DNA of 64,000 nucleotides from the NCBI GenBank assembly GCA_036365145.1, contig JAEOAD010002279.1:926001-990000 (forward strand), written 5' to 3'. This document shows, piece by piece, positions 19,926-31,139 of the stretch. The stretch's first letter is position 1. Each line of letters begins with the position of its first letter. Source of the stretch: Orientallactaga sibirica (Eukaryota > Chordata > Mammalia > Rodentia > Dipodidae). The notes beneath the pieces were generated by a model that worked only from the letters and a program-made list of their open reading frames with translations, was not told the origin of the DNA and made no database searches. The translations under genes were made by a program, and so were the position numbers.

Positions 19926-20067
19926 TGAGCTGGGCATGGTGGTACACAGAAGTAGGAGGATCGCCATGAGTTTGAGGCCACCCTGAGATTACAGAGTGAA
20001 TTCCAGGTCAGCCTGGGCCAGAGTGAGACCCTACCTCAAAACACCAAAAAAAGAAAGAAAGAAAGAA
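19926..20067 (+). mobile_element. B1 SINE with internal deletion
   Basis: 'gagctgggcatggtggtaca' jumps to 'gaagtaggaggatcgccatg', missing the 'cctttaatcccagcac' part. An (aaag)n tail follows. Confidence 0.92.
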
Positions 20068-20403
20068 TGTGATTCCTAAAAGCCAGCAAAAGAAGGTAGG
20101 AGCTACACGTGCTTTCTTTCTGCCTCCCTGGCACTCTGCGGATTACAGAAGAGGGAGTGAGAAATATAGGAGAGTGTCAATAATTCAGGAGGTGAGGACC
20201 TGATGTTCAGACTTCAGTAAAATGGAGGCATTTAGAAGTCACGGGATATGATTCCAGAGAAAGTCTACAGAGAACAAACCCCAGAATCTTCATATGGGTC
20301 CCTTAAGGCCATGGCTCAGCCATTGACCTATGATGACACGGAAAAACCCCGTGTTCCTCTGCTGCTCGAAGCTCCATGGAGCTCACTGAGAGTTTGTTTT
20401 CGT
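20068..20403. other. Unassigned sequence
   Basis: No recognisable repeat or gene. Confidence 0.5.
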
Positions 20404-20618
20404 TTTTAAAAAGTATTTTTATTTATTTATTTGGAAACAGAGAGAGATAGAAGAGGGAGAGAGAAAAAAAATGGCATGCCAGGGTCTCTAGCCATTATAA
20501 ACAAATTTCAGATGCATGTGACACTACATCTGGCCTTCCATGGGTACTAGGGAATCGAACCCGGATCATTAGGCTTTGCAGGCAAATGCTTTAACCACTA
20601 AGCCATCTCTTCAGCTCA
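20404..20618 (-). mobile_element. Type B SINE, diverged
   Basis: Reverse type B with 'gtctctagccattataaac' and a 'agccatctcttcagctc' head. Older than most copies here. Confidence 0.9.
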
Positions 20619-20757
20619 GAAGTTGGAATTCTGAGCAGAAGAGTAGACAAAGATGTTACTAAAGAACCTGGAAATCACTGGGAATTCAAGAAAAGTCAAG
20701 CCTTAGGGAATGTAAGATTAAATTAACTCACTCTAGACATGTCATAAGAATGCTTAG

Positions 20758-21044
20758 GGGCTGGAGAGATGGCTTAGCGGCTAAGGCGCCTGCCTCCTAA
20801 GCCTAAGAACGCTGGTTCCAATGTCCAGCGGTTCCAATCTCCAGGTCCCACGTTTAGCCAGATGCAAAGTGATGCAAGGGCACAATGCCACACTTGACCA
20901 CAAGGGGGCGCACACATCTGGATTTCGTTCACAGCAGCTGAGAGATTGCTGGCGCACCCATCTCTGTCTTTCTCTCCCTCTGTCTATCTCTCTCTGTCTC
21001 TCTCTCCAAAAATAAATAAAATAATAATAATAAAATTGTTTTTA
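20758..21044 (+). mobile_element. Type A SINE
   Basis: Full type A with the duplicated-head variant. The perfect 12-bp target duplication 'aagaatgcttag' lies at 20746-20757 and 21045-21056. Confidence 0.96.
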
Positions 21045-21390
21045 AAGAATGCTTAGACACAAGCTCTGAAATGATCTAACTCACAAGTAACTGCCCAAGC
21101 ACATGTTATCCCTACTTACAGGAAGACAGCAGAAGCTAGGAAATCAATCATCACAAACACTTCTACTGGCCAGCATCCAAAAACACGTGTAAGACATGTG
21201 AGCAAGCAGGGCGATGTGACCTATAATTAGAAGAAACAGTAGTTACAGACCCGGAAGTGACAGCAATGATGCAATTAGAAACAAGGCTTTGGTGTAGGTG
21301 ACATAAATATGCTTGTGGGCTTGAAGGAAACTATAAACATTGAGTGAGTAAAATGAATCATACAATGAAAACATTAAATAGTACTGACAG

Positions 21391-21547
21391 GAGCCAGGCG
21401 TGGTGGCGCACGCCTTTCATCCCAGCACTCGGGAGGCAGAGGTAGGAGGATTACCGTGAGTTCGAGGCCACCCTGAGAGTACAGAGTGAATTCCAGGTCA
21501 GCGTGAGCTAGAATGAGACCCTGCCTCAAAAAACCAAAATAAGTAAA
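21391..21547 (+). mobile_element. B1 SINE
   Basis: Full B1 with the target duplication 'aaatagtactg' on both sides (from about 21376 and 21557). Confidence 0.95.
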
Positions 21548-22029
21548 TAAGAAATCAAATAGTACTGGTAAAGTTGACTGGATGTCTGAGACGTGCACTT
21601 TACTGGAGCTGCTAGTGCACAGATTGAACACTGTGAAAGGACAGGCTGAAGGAACGGAAGATACAGGAACAGAAATCAAACAAAAGCACAAGAGAAAAGA
21701 GGCCTAGAAAAGATTTCCTGCAACATCAGAACACTGTTCACTGACTTGACATTTAAAATCTCAGGAGAGAAAGGTAGAAAAAATATGGTCACGAATGCCT
21801 GAAAGTGTTCCAAATCGGTCTCAGAACCCGCCCCCCCCCCCAAAGAAAACAATTGTAAGTAAGCAAATGAAAATCAAAAAGGGTAAAAAACAATAAAACA
21901 ATGCCATTGCACATTTCAGTCAATGCATTGACAATCAATAAGGTCAACAGCCTATCAAAAGCTCAAAGAAAGCATTAAGTGCAGAGAATAACTGAAAATA
22001 AGAATATTGAGGTTTTTTTTACCATAAAG

Positions 22030-22194
22030 ATGAATCTTTTTGGGGGGGGGGGTTTCAAGGTAGGGTTTCACTCTAGCCCAGGCTAACCTGGAACTCCCTG
22101 TGTTGTCTCAGGGTGGCCTCAATTCATGCCGATCCTCCTACCTCTGCCTCCCGAGTTCTGGTATTAAAGGCATGCGCCACCTTGCCAGGAAAGA
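22030..22194 (-). mobile_element. B1 SINE
   Basis: Reverse B1 with a T5G10-type tail ('tttttgggggggggg'). It sits directly against the tail of the type B SINE at 22196-22379, in the same orientation. Confidence 0.93.
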
Positions 22195-22195
22195 T

Positions 22196-22379
22196 ATTTT
22201 ATATATTTTTTAATTTATTTATTAGACAGAGAGGGGGAGGGAGGGAGAGAATGGGCACACCAGGGCATCTAGCCACTCCAGACACACCATGTGCATCTGG
22301 TGAGTTCTGGAGAATCAAACCTGGGTCCTTTGGCTTTGCAGGCAAACGCCTTAACTTCTAAGTCATCTGTCCAGCCCAA
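22196..22379 (-). mobile_element. Type B SINE
   Basis: Reverse type B with a small deletion in the 'cttgtgcatctgg' region. Its tail meets the B1 at 22030. Confidence 0.92.
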
Positions 22380-22582
22380 GATTTTTTTTTTTTAAGTAGC
22401 CTTCAAAAATTAAAGCGATACTTAGAATTTTTTCTAGAAAAGCAGAATCTTAGAGAATTTATTGTTAGCAGACCTGAACATAGCCTGTATTAGGTGAGGG
22501 CTTACAGACAGAGGAAACCTTTTCTCTGATGGGAATTTGGATCCATAAAAGTTTATGGAGAATATCAGAAATGGTAAATACA

Positions 22583-22732
22583 GGGCTGGAGAGATGGCTT
22601 AGTGATTAAATGCTTGCCTGTGAAGCCTAAGGACCCGGGTTCAAGGCTCGATTCCCCAGAACCCACATAAGCCAGGCGCATGCATCTGGAGTTCATTTGC
22701 AGTGGCTGGAGGTCCTTGTGTGCCCATTCTCT

Positions 22733-22766
<34 letters not shown>

Positions 22767-22810
22767 GCTCTCAAATAAGTAAATAAAAAGCTTTCTTTAA
22801 AAAATAAAAG
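22583..22810 (+). mobile_element. Type B SINE
   Basis: Type B of the 'gtgaagcctaaggacccggg' variant with 'ttcaaggctcgattcccc'. The target duplication 'gaaatggtaaatacag' occurs immediately before it and again at about 22810-22826. Confidence 0.96.
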
Positions 22811-23612
22811 AAATGGTAAATACAGAGATAAATTAGACCAATATTTTCTCATTTAATTTTTTTTCATTGAAAATAGTAATCGTCAAGTTTGAGTATAATA
22901 ACACTTATATAGTACAATATGTGATGTTACTATAAAATTTGTGGGAAGGAAGGTGTGAACATTCTGTTAATAAAAATGTTATGTTTGCAAAAATAAATTA
23001 TTCAGTGCAAAATAACAATAATATGTGCAAAGTTTGCAACAATAATTATGTGGCTAGGAAAAAAATATCTAACAGTATTAGAGCAGATCAAAGGAGGAAA
23101 CGGAAGAATTTTCTCATCATATTCTTACATTGGTCATGAAACGGTCATACCTGAAGTTTGGCTGTGATAACTTCCAGATAGAGTGTAAACCTCAGAACAT
23201 CAACCCGAACACAAACGACCTGGTGTGTAAATAACCGAGCTAAAGGTGTAGCTAAGAAAGCAACAGCAAAGATCAAACGGATATACACAAACATGCTACA
23301 AACAGAGATGAAAAGGTTAAAGAGGCCAAACAAATGAAATAGTATGTTAGTTCACGCCAATCCAGTTGTGCCACTAAGCATGTTAAATGTTACTATTGTA
23401 CACATGCTAGGGAAAAGATAGACAGTGTGACACTGGATTAAACACAGTGGTCCAATGCCGGGAGAAATTTCAAAGACCCAAAGAAAGGAAAGGACTGGAT
23501 TTAAAACCTTAGTGATTTTGAAATTTCTTTTGTTGAAATCAGAAAAATTATACATCCTGAAATATAATCCTTGAAATAATTTAGACTGTCATTTAAAAAA
23601 AAAAAATTATTT

Positions 23613-23828
23613 AGGGCTGGAGAGATGGCTTAGCGGTTAAGGCGCTTGCCTGCAAAGCCAAAGGATCCCGGTTCGATTCTCCAGGACCCACGTAAGTCAG
23701 ATGCACAAGGGGGTGGATGCATCTGGAGTTCGTTTGCAGTGGCTGGAGGCCCTGGTGCTCCCATTTGCTTTCTCTCTCACCTCTTTCTGTCTCTCAAATA
23801 AATAAATAAATAAATAATATATATTTTT
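23613..23828 (+). mobile_element. Type B SINE
   Basis: Full plus-strand type B with an (aaat)n tail. First of six SINEs packed without spacers. Confidence 0.95.
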
Positions 23829-23831
23829 AAA

Positions 23832-24116
23832 ATTTTAAATTATTTTATTTATTATTTTTGGAGAGAGACACAGAGAGAAACAGATAGAGAGGGAGAGGAA
23901 GACAGATAGAGGTGGGCACACCAGCAGTCTCTCAGCTGCTGCGAACGAAATCCAGATGTGTGCGCCCCCTTGTGGTCAAGTGCGGCATTGCGCCCTTGTG
24001 TCACTTTGCATCTGGCTAAACGTGGGACTTGGAGATTGGAACCGCTGGAGATTGGAACCAGTGTTCTTAGGCTTAGCAGGCAGGCGCCTTAACCGCTAAG
24101 CCATCTCTCCAGCTCA
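23832..24116 (-). mobile_element. Type A SINE
   Basis: Full reverse type A, including the doubled 'ctggagattggaacc' head segment. Confidence 0.95.
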
Positions 24117-24121
24117 ATAAA

Positions 24122-24367
24122 ATAGATTTTAAAAAATTATTTGCTTACTTATTTATTTCCAAGTGGACAAAGACAGAGAGAAGAGGGCCAGGGTGGGGGG
24201 AGGCCGGGGAGAGAATGGGCACACCAGGGCCTCTAGCCATTGCAAATGAACTCCAGATGCATGTGTCACTTTGTGCATCTGACTTTATGTGGGTACTGGG
24301 GAATCAAATCCAGGTCTGTTATGCTTTGCAGGCAAGCGGCTTAAACATTGAGCCATCTCTCCAGCCT
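24122..24367 (-). mobile_element. Type B SINE, diverged
   Basis: Reverse type B with a G-rich substitution of the (ga)n region (24188-24212). Confidence 0.9.
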
Positions 24368-24368
24368 G

Positions 24369-24526
24369 ATTTTTTTTTTTTTTTCGAGGTAGGTAGGGTC
24401 TCACTCTAGTCCAGGCTGACCTGGAATTCACTATGTAGTCTCAGGGTGTTCTTGAACTCACGGTGATCCTCCAACCTCTGCCTCCCAAGTGCTGGGATTA
24501 AAGGTGTGCACCACCATGCCCAGCTC
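24369..24526 (-). mobile_element. B1 SINE
   Basis: Reverse B1 with a T tail, lying against the type B tail at 24528. Confidence 0.95.
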
Positions 24527-24527
24527 T

Positions 24528-24733
24528 GATTTTTTTTATTTTTAATTTTTATATATTTGCAAGGAGAGAGAGAGGGAGAGAAGGAAGAAGAAAGAAAGAG
24601 AGAGAGAAAAACACAGCTGCTGCACATAAACTGCAGACACATGCGCTACTTTGTGTATCTGGTTCTATGTGGCTGCTGGGGAAGCTAACCCAGGCTGTCA
24701 GGCTTTGGAAGCAAGAGCCGTTTCTCCAGCGTC
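24528..24733 (-). mobile_element. Type B SINE, strongly diverged
   Basis: Reverse type B recognisable by 'cagctgctgcacataaact', 'gcgctactttgtgtatctgg' and 'cgtttctccagcgtc'. One of the older copies. Confidence 0.8.
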
Positions 24734-24734
24734 A

Positions 24735-25440
24735 ACCTCAGTGATTTTTGACATGTTCATTCTTCCCAGACTGAGTCATTGATTCAATGCCATCCCAGTG
24801 AAAATCACAAGCTTATCTCTCCCCGGATTTATATCAAATCTACGTGGAAGCACCCAGAGCCTAGAATAGCCAGGGCAATTTTGGAAAAGCTGCACACAGC
24901 TGTAGGACTTCTAAGACTTTTTTTCAAGCCTCTGGTAAGACAGTATGAATCAACACAGAATAGCAGTGAAGTGTTAAGTGGAACAGAATTGAGATTCCAG
25001 AAACAGACTCACACAGATCTATCTACTTAATTGATTTTCAACAGAGTTGGCTAAAAAAAATATCTGAATGGAAGAAAAGACAAATGGTGGAAGAATAACT
25101 GCAGACTCATAAAAAGAGAAGAGAAATCAAATAAATAAATAAATACATACATACATACATACATAAATAAATAAATAACAGCTCACACCACTCAGGAAAG
25201 TCACTTCAAATGATAATAGATTCGAACATAAAAGCCAGAATCTCCTAGAGAAAAGAAAGTTTACAAGCAAATATTGGTAACTTTGAGGCACATAGATATT
25301 TCGTAGGACACTGTGAAGACAAAAGGAAAAAAATATACATATATTTTAATTAACTAGAATTTAAAACTTTTGCTATTGGAAAAAAAATACTGCGTTCCAA
25401 GCTGAGATATTTATGTGGAACAAGAACATTCTGCCATGAC
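24735..25440 (+). mobile_element. LINE-1 ORF2 3'-region relic
   Basis: 'gattcaatgccatcccagtg', 'tagccagggcaattttgg', 'agtggaacagaattgaga' and 'ttgattttcaacagagttgg' follow the ORF2 region after the RT domain in order. Frames are broken. An (aaat)/(acat)n run is inserted at 25132-25178. Confidence 0.85.
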
Positions 25441-25499
25441 TTTCACATGAATGTCCACATTAGCAAGCCACTGAACTTGCTCTGGGTGTTTCTATCCCA

Positions 25500-25850
25500 G
25501 GACGCCTGATCTTGGGCAATTTGTAATGAACAGAACCTCATTTTGCATCGTTCTAAAGGCTTGTAAGTCCAAGATGAAGGTGCCAGGATCTGGCAGGAGA
25601 ACCTTCCTGGGTTACCCCAGGATGAAGGGGGGATAGGAAAGGGAGGAATTACGAGATAAATAAGCCACGTGACTGGAACAAGGAGAAATGCGCTCTTTTG
25701 TAAGGAGTCATCATCCCTAAGATAACGACATCAATGCATGATCATAAGCCCCTGGGATCCCAGTACCTCAAGGGGTCCACCTACCAATAGTGTTGCATTG
25801 GGGATTACTTTTCCGGGATATACTCTGGGGGGTACATTGGAAGCCTAGCA
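25500..25850 (-). mobile_element. MaLR LTR (MST/THE1/MLT1-like)
   Basis: On the plus strand, 'aaggggtccacctaccaata', 'gtgttgcattggggattac' and 'tggaagcctagca' are the reverse complement of a MaLR 5' LTR end. 'aagtccaagatgaaggtgcc' at about 25564 belongs to its 3' half. Old and diverged. Confidence 0.7.
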
Positions 25851-25899
25851 GCAAGTGAATATCCACATTGTGACAACCCTATACAAAAGAATAGCAGGG

Positions 25900-26081
25900 A
25901 GCTGGAGGGATGGCTTAGAGGTTAAGGCGTTTGCGTGCAAAGCCAAAGGACCCAGGTTCAATTCCTCAGGACCCATGTTAGCCAGATGCACAAAGGGGCA
26001 CACGCATCTGGAGTTTGTTGGCAGCGGCTGAAAGCTCTAGTGTACCCATTCTCTCTCTCTCCCGCTCTTTCTCTGTCAAAT

Positions 26082-26136
<55 letters not shown>

Positions 26137-26206
26137 GAAGGAAGGAAGGAAGGAAGGAAGGAAGGAAGGAAGGAAGGAAGGGAGAAAGAGAGAGAGAGAG
26201 AGAGAG
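25900..26206 (+). mobile_element. Type B SINE with (aaag)n and (aagg)n tail
   Basis: Full type B whose tail has expanded into about 54 nt of (aaag)n followed by about 45 nt of (aagg)n at 26083-26180. A B1 follows in the same orientation, and one target duplication, 'aagaatagcaggg', encloses both elements (25887-25899 and about 26392-26404). Confidence 0.95.
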
Positions 26207-26213
26207 CAAGCAA

Positions 26214-26390
26214 GCTGGGCGAGGTGGCGCACACCTTTAATCCCAGCACTCGGGAGGCAGAGGTAGGAGGATTGCTGTGAGTTCAAGGCCACCCTGAGAC
26301 TACATAGTGAATTCCAGGTCAGCCTGGGCTACAGCAAGACCCTACCTCATAAAACCAATAAATAAATAAACAAATAAAATAACATTTAGA
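26214..26390 (+). mobile_element. B1 SINE joined to the preceding SINE tail
   Basis: Full B1 with an (aaat)n tail. It has no target duplication of its own that I can see. The outer duplication around the B-B1 pair suggests insertion into the SINE tail or co-retroposition. Confidence 0.93.
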
Positions 26391-26404
26391 AAGAATAGCA
26401 GGGT

Positions 26405-27269
26405 TAGTCATTGCCACTTGCGCGATCTGGATAAATCTCTTAGGTATAGCTAGTGCAAGATATCAGGGTCCAAACAGTACCTACAGTGTTCACAGACGCC
26501 ATTGTGTGAATGTCTGAGAAAATGGATCCAAAATGACAACCATCACGTCACTGGCTGCCTGAGGCTCTAAGGCGCATCCTTAAAGCGCTCTAGGAGTAAG
26601 AAAGGAGCGCTCTAGCTTCTTCACACGGAGGTGGTTCCCATGATATGCATTGACCAAAAACAAAACAAAAAGAGAAAGAAAAAGAATGACAAAGACACTT
26701 GAAATCGGTTTCATTTCTGTCATGAAATCTGTACATGTGTCAAGCTGCCTTTTCAAATATAGCCCCTGATACAGGCATGAAATTCATCTTGGACAACTGT
26801 TCTCTTATCTCATACTAAAAAGATGGACCAGTGATGACAAGGAGGAGAAGCAATTAACATAGACTGCACCACTCTGGTCAACCAGCCAATCACAGCACAG
26901 CTGACCTCGGGCGTATGCTGCAAATAGCCCATCAGAACACAGCTGACACCAAGTACCCGCCCTCTGGCCCAAACTGCCAATTAGATCACTTTCCTGTGAG
27001 GGAACATTTAGGACCTATCACAAGAGTGTTAATATTTATTCCCTTGGCTGCCAATCGTTCTGTTTCATAGAGGTAGGCCGTGGTTTGAATTTTACGGCTC
27101 CGGTAGTTTTTACAAAGTGCTAAGTCCTGATAGAAACTTGATTTCAGTAGCATGGAAGAAGCTGGAGGCCTCAGCACTAATTATCCTTCAGTTTAAAGCC
27201 TGGCTCTGACACTCAACACCAGCTGCGTGATCTCCATTCCTTCACTGAAGAGAAAAACAAAAATCAATG
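26405..27269. other. Unassigned, with a MIR remnant near 27186-27240
   Basis: 'gcctggctctgacactcaac' is MIR-like. The remainder, including a partly repeated 'aatcacagcacagctgacc' and 'catcagaacacagctgaca' pair at about 26888-26950, is not recognised. Confidence 0.45.
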
Positions 27270-27507
27270 GGCTGGAGAGATGGCTTAGTGGTTAAGGCGA
27301 TTGCCTGCCAAGCGTAAGGGCACATGTTCCACTCTCCAGATGCCACGTGAGCCAGATGCACAGAGGCGGGCAAGCCCACTAGGGGGCGCAAGCGTCTGGA
27401 GTCTGGAGTTTGATTGCAGTGGCTGAGGCCTTGGCATGCCAATTTTCTCTCTCCACTATCTCTCTGCCCCTCTCTTTCTCTCTCTCTCTCTCTGTCAAAA
27501 AAAATGA
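27270..27507 (+). mobile_element. Type C SINE
   Basis: It has the same tRNA-like head, but with 'gccaagcgtaagggcac' and an additional 'gcaagcccactagggggcgc' block before 'aagcgtctgg', and 'gattgcagtggctgaggcc' in the body. Shared with the copy interrupted at 60884/61267, so it represents a separate lineage. Confidence 0.9.
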
Positions 27508-28076
27508 GGAAGGATAAATCAGCTGTTGCAGGTAGTCCCCAGGCATAGAGGAAGGTGCAGTGCTGGCCCCATGGAGTTTACTCCCTGTTCTTCTCAATTT
27601 CTGGGGCCATTCTACCATAAAATGAGATCATAACTGGCTTGATAAGTTGTGAGGATCCAGGGAGGTCCTGACGGAATTTTCTTAACCCATATTAAACTAT
27701 GAAAGAAGGGACTCCCTCCTGCCGCACCTGCCCACACGTCCCCACCTCCCTCGCTCTCTTCTCTTTGCCCACGAAGCATTTGCATCTCAGAATGAATTCA
27801 TTCTACTCTTTCCATTAAAACCGTTTCATTATTAAACCTCTATCGGATGGCACTTGAGCATCCAGTGTCGGTTTGATTTGGGGGTGGTTATCACTCATGA
27901 AATGGAGCCTACTATTTCATGATGGGAACTCTTTATATTGGAATGGCATTTCAACTTTCCAAAGCCTTTTTCTAAAATCTACAACCTAAATTAATCATCT
28001 TTTTCCTGTCACAGGTCAATGAAGGGGTTGTTACTATCTACTGCCCATTAGTAAACCAAAGATTTCCCTCGATTAT
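27508..28076. other. Unassigned sequence
   Basis: Non-repetitive, with an AT-rich right part (27780-28070). No frame or RNA gene recognised. It could be a noncoding conserved stretch, untested. Confidence 0.45.
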
Positions 28077-28088
28077 AAAGATCTTCTG

Positions 28089-28245
28089 GGGCTGGAGAGA
28101 TGGCTTAGTGGTTAAGCGCTTGCCTGTGAAGCCCAAGGACCCTGGTTCGAGGCTCGATTCCCCAGTACCCATGTAAGCCAGATGCACAAGATGGCGCATG
28201 CATCTGGAGTTTGTTTACAGTGGTTGGAGGCCCTGATGCACCCAT

Positions 28246-28278
<33 letters not shown>

Positions 28279-28336
28279 CTGTCTGTCCCTCTCAAATAAA
28301 TAAACACAAACAAAAAAATTTAAAAAGAATAAAAAA
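28089..28336 (+). mobile_element. Type B SINE
   Basis: Full type B ('gtgaagcccaaggaccctgg', 'ttcgaggctcgattcccc'). The target duplication 'aaagatcttctg' lies at 28077-28088 and about 28336-28347. Confidence 0.96.
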
Positions 28337-28564
28337 AGATCTTCTGCTCAGATCATGAACTTGAGGCTGCTTGTCCTGGTCTCAAGTCAGCATTTTTCAC
28401 TGGCTTGTGTCTCTGGCAGAATTTACTGGGTTCCGATGGTGCACAGGGAAACACATGGTGCATGGGAGGGAAGCTCCTGTCCATGAGGGACCCAGGGTTC
28501 AAGCCCAGAGCAATGTGTTCTGAAGATGCAATGATTTAAGCAGAAGAAAAAATAAGTAACTCTG

Positions 28565-28777
28565 GGCTGGAGAAATGGCTTAGTGGTTAAGGTGTTTGCC
28601 TGCAAAGCCAAAGGATCCCGGTTTGATTCTCCAGGACCCACATAAGCCAGATGTGTGAAGGGCACATGCATCTGGAGTTTGTTTGCAGTGGCTAGAGGCC
28701 CTGGCACGCCCATTCTCTCTCTCTCTGCTTGCAAATAAATAAATAAGTAAAAAGTTAAAAAAATATTAAAAAAAAAA
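28565..28777 (+). mobile_element. Type B SINE
   Basis: Full type B with the target duplication 'aagtaactctgg' before it and after its A tail. Confidence 0.95.
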
Positions 28778-28876
28778 AAAGTAACTCTGGCTGATCAGCA
28801 GGGTGTGTTTCTGGAAGCTGTTTCTTAGACCCTGTCCCTCAGCCTCTGGACCTGCACATCCTGGAACTACCTGAAT

Positions 28877-28912
28877 GGGGAGGGGGCGGGGTCGGTGGTG
28901 GGTGGGGTGGGG
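28877..28912 (+). other. G-quadruplex-type G-rich tract
   Basis: Six runs of three to five G within 36 nt, separated by 1-8 nt. It falls in unassigned sequence (28790-29185) where I recognise no gene. Confidence 0.75.
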
Positions 28913-29199
28913 AATTTGCGTGAAGACACAAAGCTCCTATAGTGCTTGTGTGTTTCCCAGGAGGGAATGAACTGAAGGGAATAGTTGTCCAGAAAAATGT
29001 TGCTCTGTGCGTGAGCCAAGGCTCAACTGTGACCTTCACGGAACACAGGGAAGATCAGTGCTATTCCAGGAGTGTCGGGAAAGACTCTAGTGGTTGGTCT
29101 TATAATGGCTAGGGCAAAGGAGACTCTGAGGTCTGATTTTGACTATTCCGTGGCCTTTTGACAGTCTGGTCTTAATTTTCCTCTCCACAAAAGAAGATA

Positions 29200-29399
29200 T
29201 GGGGCAGGAGAGATGGTTTAGCGGTTAAGGCGTTCACCTGCAAAGCCAAAGGATCCCGGTTGGATTCCCCAGGACCCACGTAAGCCAGATGCACAAGGTG
29301 ACGCATGCATTTGGAGTTCATTTGCAGTGGCTGTAGGCCCTGGTGCATCCGTTCTCTCTCTCTCAAATAAATTAATTAATAAATAAAATATAAAAATGT
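29200..29399 (+). mobile_element. Type B SINE
   Basis: Full type B ('ggggcaggagagatggttta'). The target duplication 'aaaagaagatatg' lies at about 29187-29199 and 29400-29412. Confidence 0.95.
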
Positions 29400-30145
29400 C
29401 TAAAAGAAGATATGTCATAAATTAAATCTTTCGTGTCTTCCTTCTTTTTTTTATATTGAGACAGAATCTCTGTACCTCCTTATGGGGTACCCTGTAGTGA
29501 TTCGATGCATGTGTGATGGGTGTAATCTCCAATTGGGTTCATCCATTAAATTGCTTCAGGAACTTCATATTCTCCGAGTCATTTTGAAGTATAGCAGAGG
29601 TTGTTTTCATCAATAATTTACTCTTCTGTGTTAAGGCAACTTAGCAGAGATCATTTTGACCAATAGATTCTGTTTATGCTCAGGAGAGGAAGAACTAATT
29701 CCTCTGCTTTATGACTTGGCTTTGTGTCTGCCCTTATTCTAGGCGCCTTTCCATTCTTCTCCCTTTCCAGTGTCTCGGGGCCACCAGTCCATTTCAGTTT
29801 CCTTGACGACCTATTTAACTAGTTTCCCCCAATGATGGAAGCATAGAGGTTGTCTGACTGCGTCTGGTTTGTTTTGCTTAGCATAATGACCTCTGCTTCC
29901 ATGCACACTGTTGCAAATGACGGGAGAGCATTCTTTTTATGACTGAACAATATTCCATAATGTATATACACCACATTTCCTTGATCCGCTCGTCCACCCA
30001 TGGGCATCTGAGTTGACTCCATATTTTAGCTACTGTGAATAATGCTGCGATAAACATGGGAGTACAAGTGTCTTTTTCGTATAATGACTTCATCTCCTTT
30101 GGATGTGTACCCAAGAGGGGAATTGCTGGATCATATGGTAGTTCT

Positions 30146-30180
<35 letters not shown>

Positions 30181-30315
30181 AGGAATCTCCGTAGTGTTTT
30201 CTAAAATGGCTGTCCTAATTTACATCCTTACCCACAACAGCGTGTTTTCCTTTCTGCGGATGTTTGCCAGCACTGACTGCCTGTTATCTTTTTGATAATA
30301 ATCATTCTTTCTCTT

Positions 30316-30533
30316 TAAAAAAAATTATTTATTTATTTGCAAACAGAGAGAGAGAGAGAGAAGAGAGGCAGACAGAGAGCGAATGGGCATGCCAGGGCCT
30401 CTAGCCTCTGCAAACAAACTCCAGATGCATGTGCCCCTCATACATCTGGCTTATGTGGGTCCTGGAGAATCAAACTGGGATCCTTTGGCTTTGCAGGCAA
30501 ACGCCTTAACCGCTAAGCTATCTCTCCAGGCCA
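30316..30533 (-). mobile_element. Type B SINE
   Basis: Full reverse type B inserted in the LINE-1. 'ataatcattctttct' on the left is echoed by 'atagttattctttct' on the right. Confidence 0.94.
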
Positions 30534-30614
30534 TAGTTATTCTTTCTGAGCTCCTTGCATATACTTGGTGATTTGTGTGTCTTCTTTGGGGAGGTGTTTT
30601 ATGTTACTCAGTTC

Positions 30615-30838
30615 CTTTTTTAAAAAATATATTTATTTGAGAGAGAGATAGGGAGGTGAGAGAAAGAGACAGAGAGAAGGGAGAGAATGGATGCACCAAG
30701 GCCTCCAGTCACTGCTAACAAACTCCAGACATGTGCACCACCTTGTGCATCTGGCTAACGTGGGTCCTGGGGAACTGAACCCTGGTCCTTAGGGTTTGCA
30801 GGCAAGTGCCTTAACTGCTAAGCCATCTCTCCAGCACC
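30615..30838 (-). mobile_element. Type B SINE
   Basis: Full reverse type B in the LINE-1. The target duplication 'tactcagttc' occurs before the tail and after the head. Confidence 0.95.
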
Positions 30839-31139
30839 TCTACTCAGTTCTTTTTTTTTTTTTTTTTTTACTACCCTCTATATTTAGCTTGCTTCTAGAT
30901 TGGATTTTTTGTTTTTGTTTTGCCGTGAAACATTTTGTGTTCCTTAAGTTCTGAATATTAATCAGTTGTTCCAGGAATAGTTTGCAAATGTTTTCTCTCA
31001 TTTTATAGGCGGCTTCTTAATTCGGTGACGTCCTGTGCTGTGTAGAAGCTTTTCATATTTATTCCCTTAAGAGCCCACGGGGTATGTGCCAGGTGGCAGA
31101 CCCTCCGCTTGGCATTGATGGCATAAGGGAATAAGAAAC

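Larger units (their letters stand above)
21057..23580 (+). mobile_element. HAL1/LINE-1M-like relic, interrupted by SINEs
   Basis: A-rich sequence on the plus strand. The segment 22440-22580 ('attgttagcagacctgaaca', 'gatgggaatttggatcc', 'atcagaaatggtaaatacag') matches a conserved HAL1/old LINE-1 region. The other segments (21057-21390, 21548-22030, 22830-23580) are assigned by composition and continuity. No intact frame. Confidence 0.5.
29440..31075 (-). mobile_element. LINE-1 ORF2 C-terminal relic, interrupted by two SINEs
   Basis: The minus-strand translation at 29878-30114 contains '[19 protein letters not shown]' and 'MWCIYIMEYCSVIKR', typical of the end of LINE-1 ORF2. The ORF2 match continues 5' on the element at 30534-30605 and 30838-31075 ('gtagaagcttttcatatt'). 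A T run lies at 30150-30179. Frames are broken elsewhere, so the element is dead. Confidence 0.9.

Noticed and set aside
23613..23660. tRNA gene-like box A and box B in SINE heads
   Set aside because: All tRNA-like signals found are heads of dispersed SINEs followed by SINE bodies. No cloverleaf with acceptor stem stands alone.
25978..26292. Frames of 83-104 codons rich in Ser/Phe/Leu or Lys/Glu
   Set aside because: They translate the (aaag)n/(aagg)n tail and adjoining SINEs.
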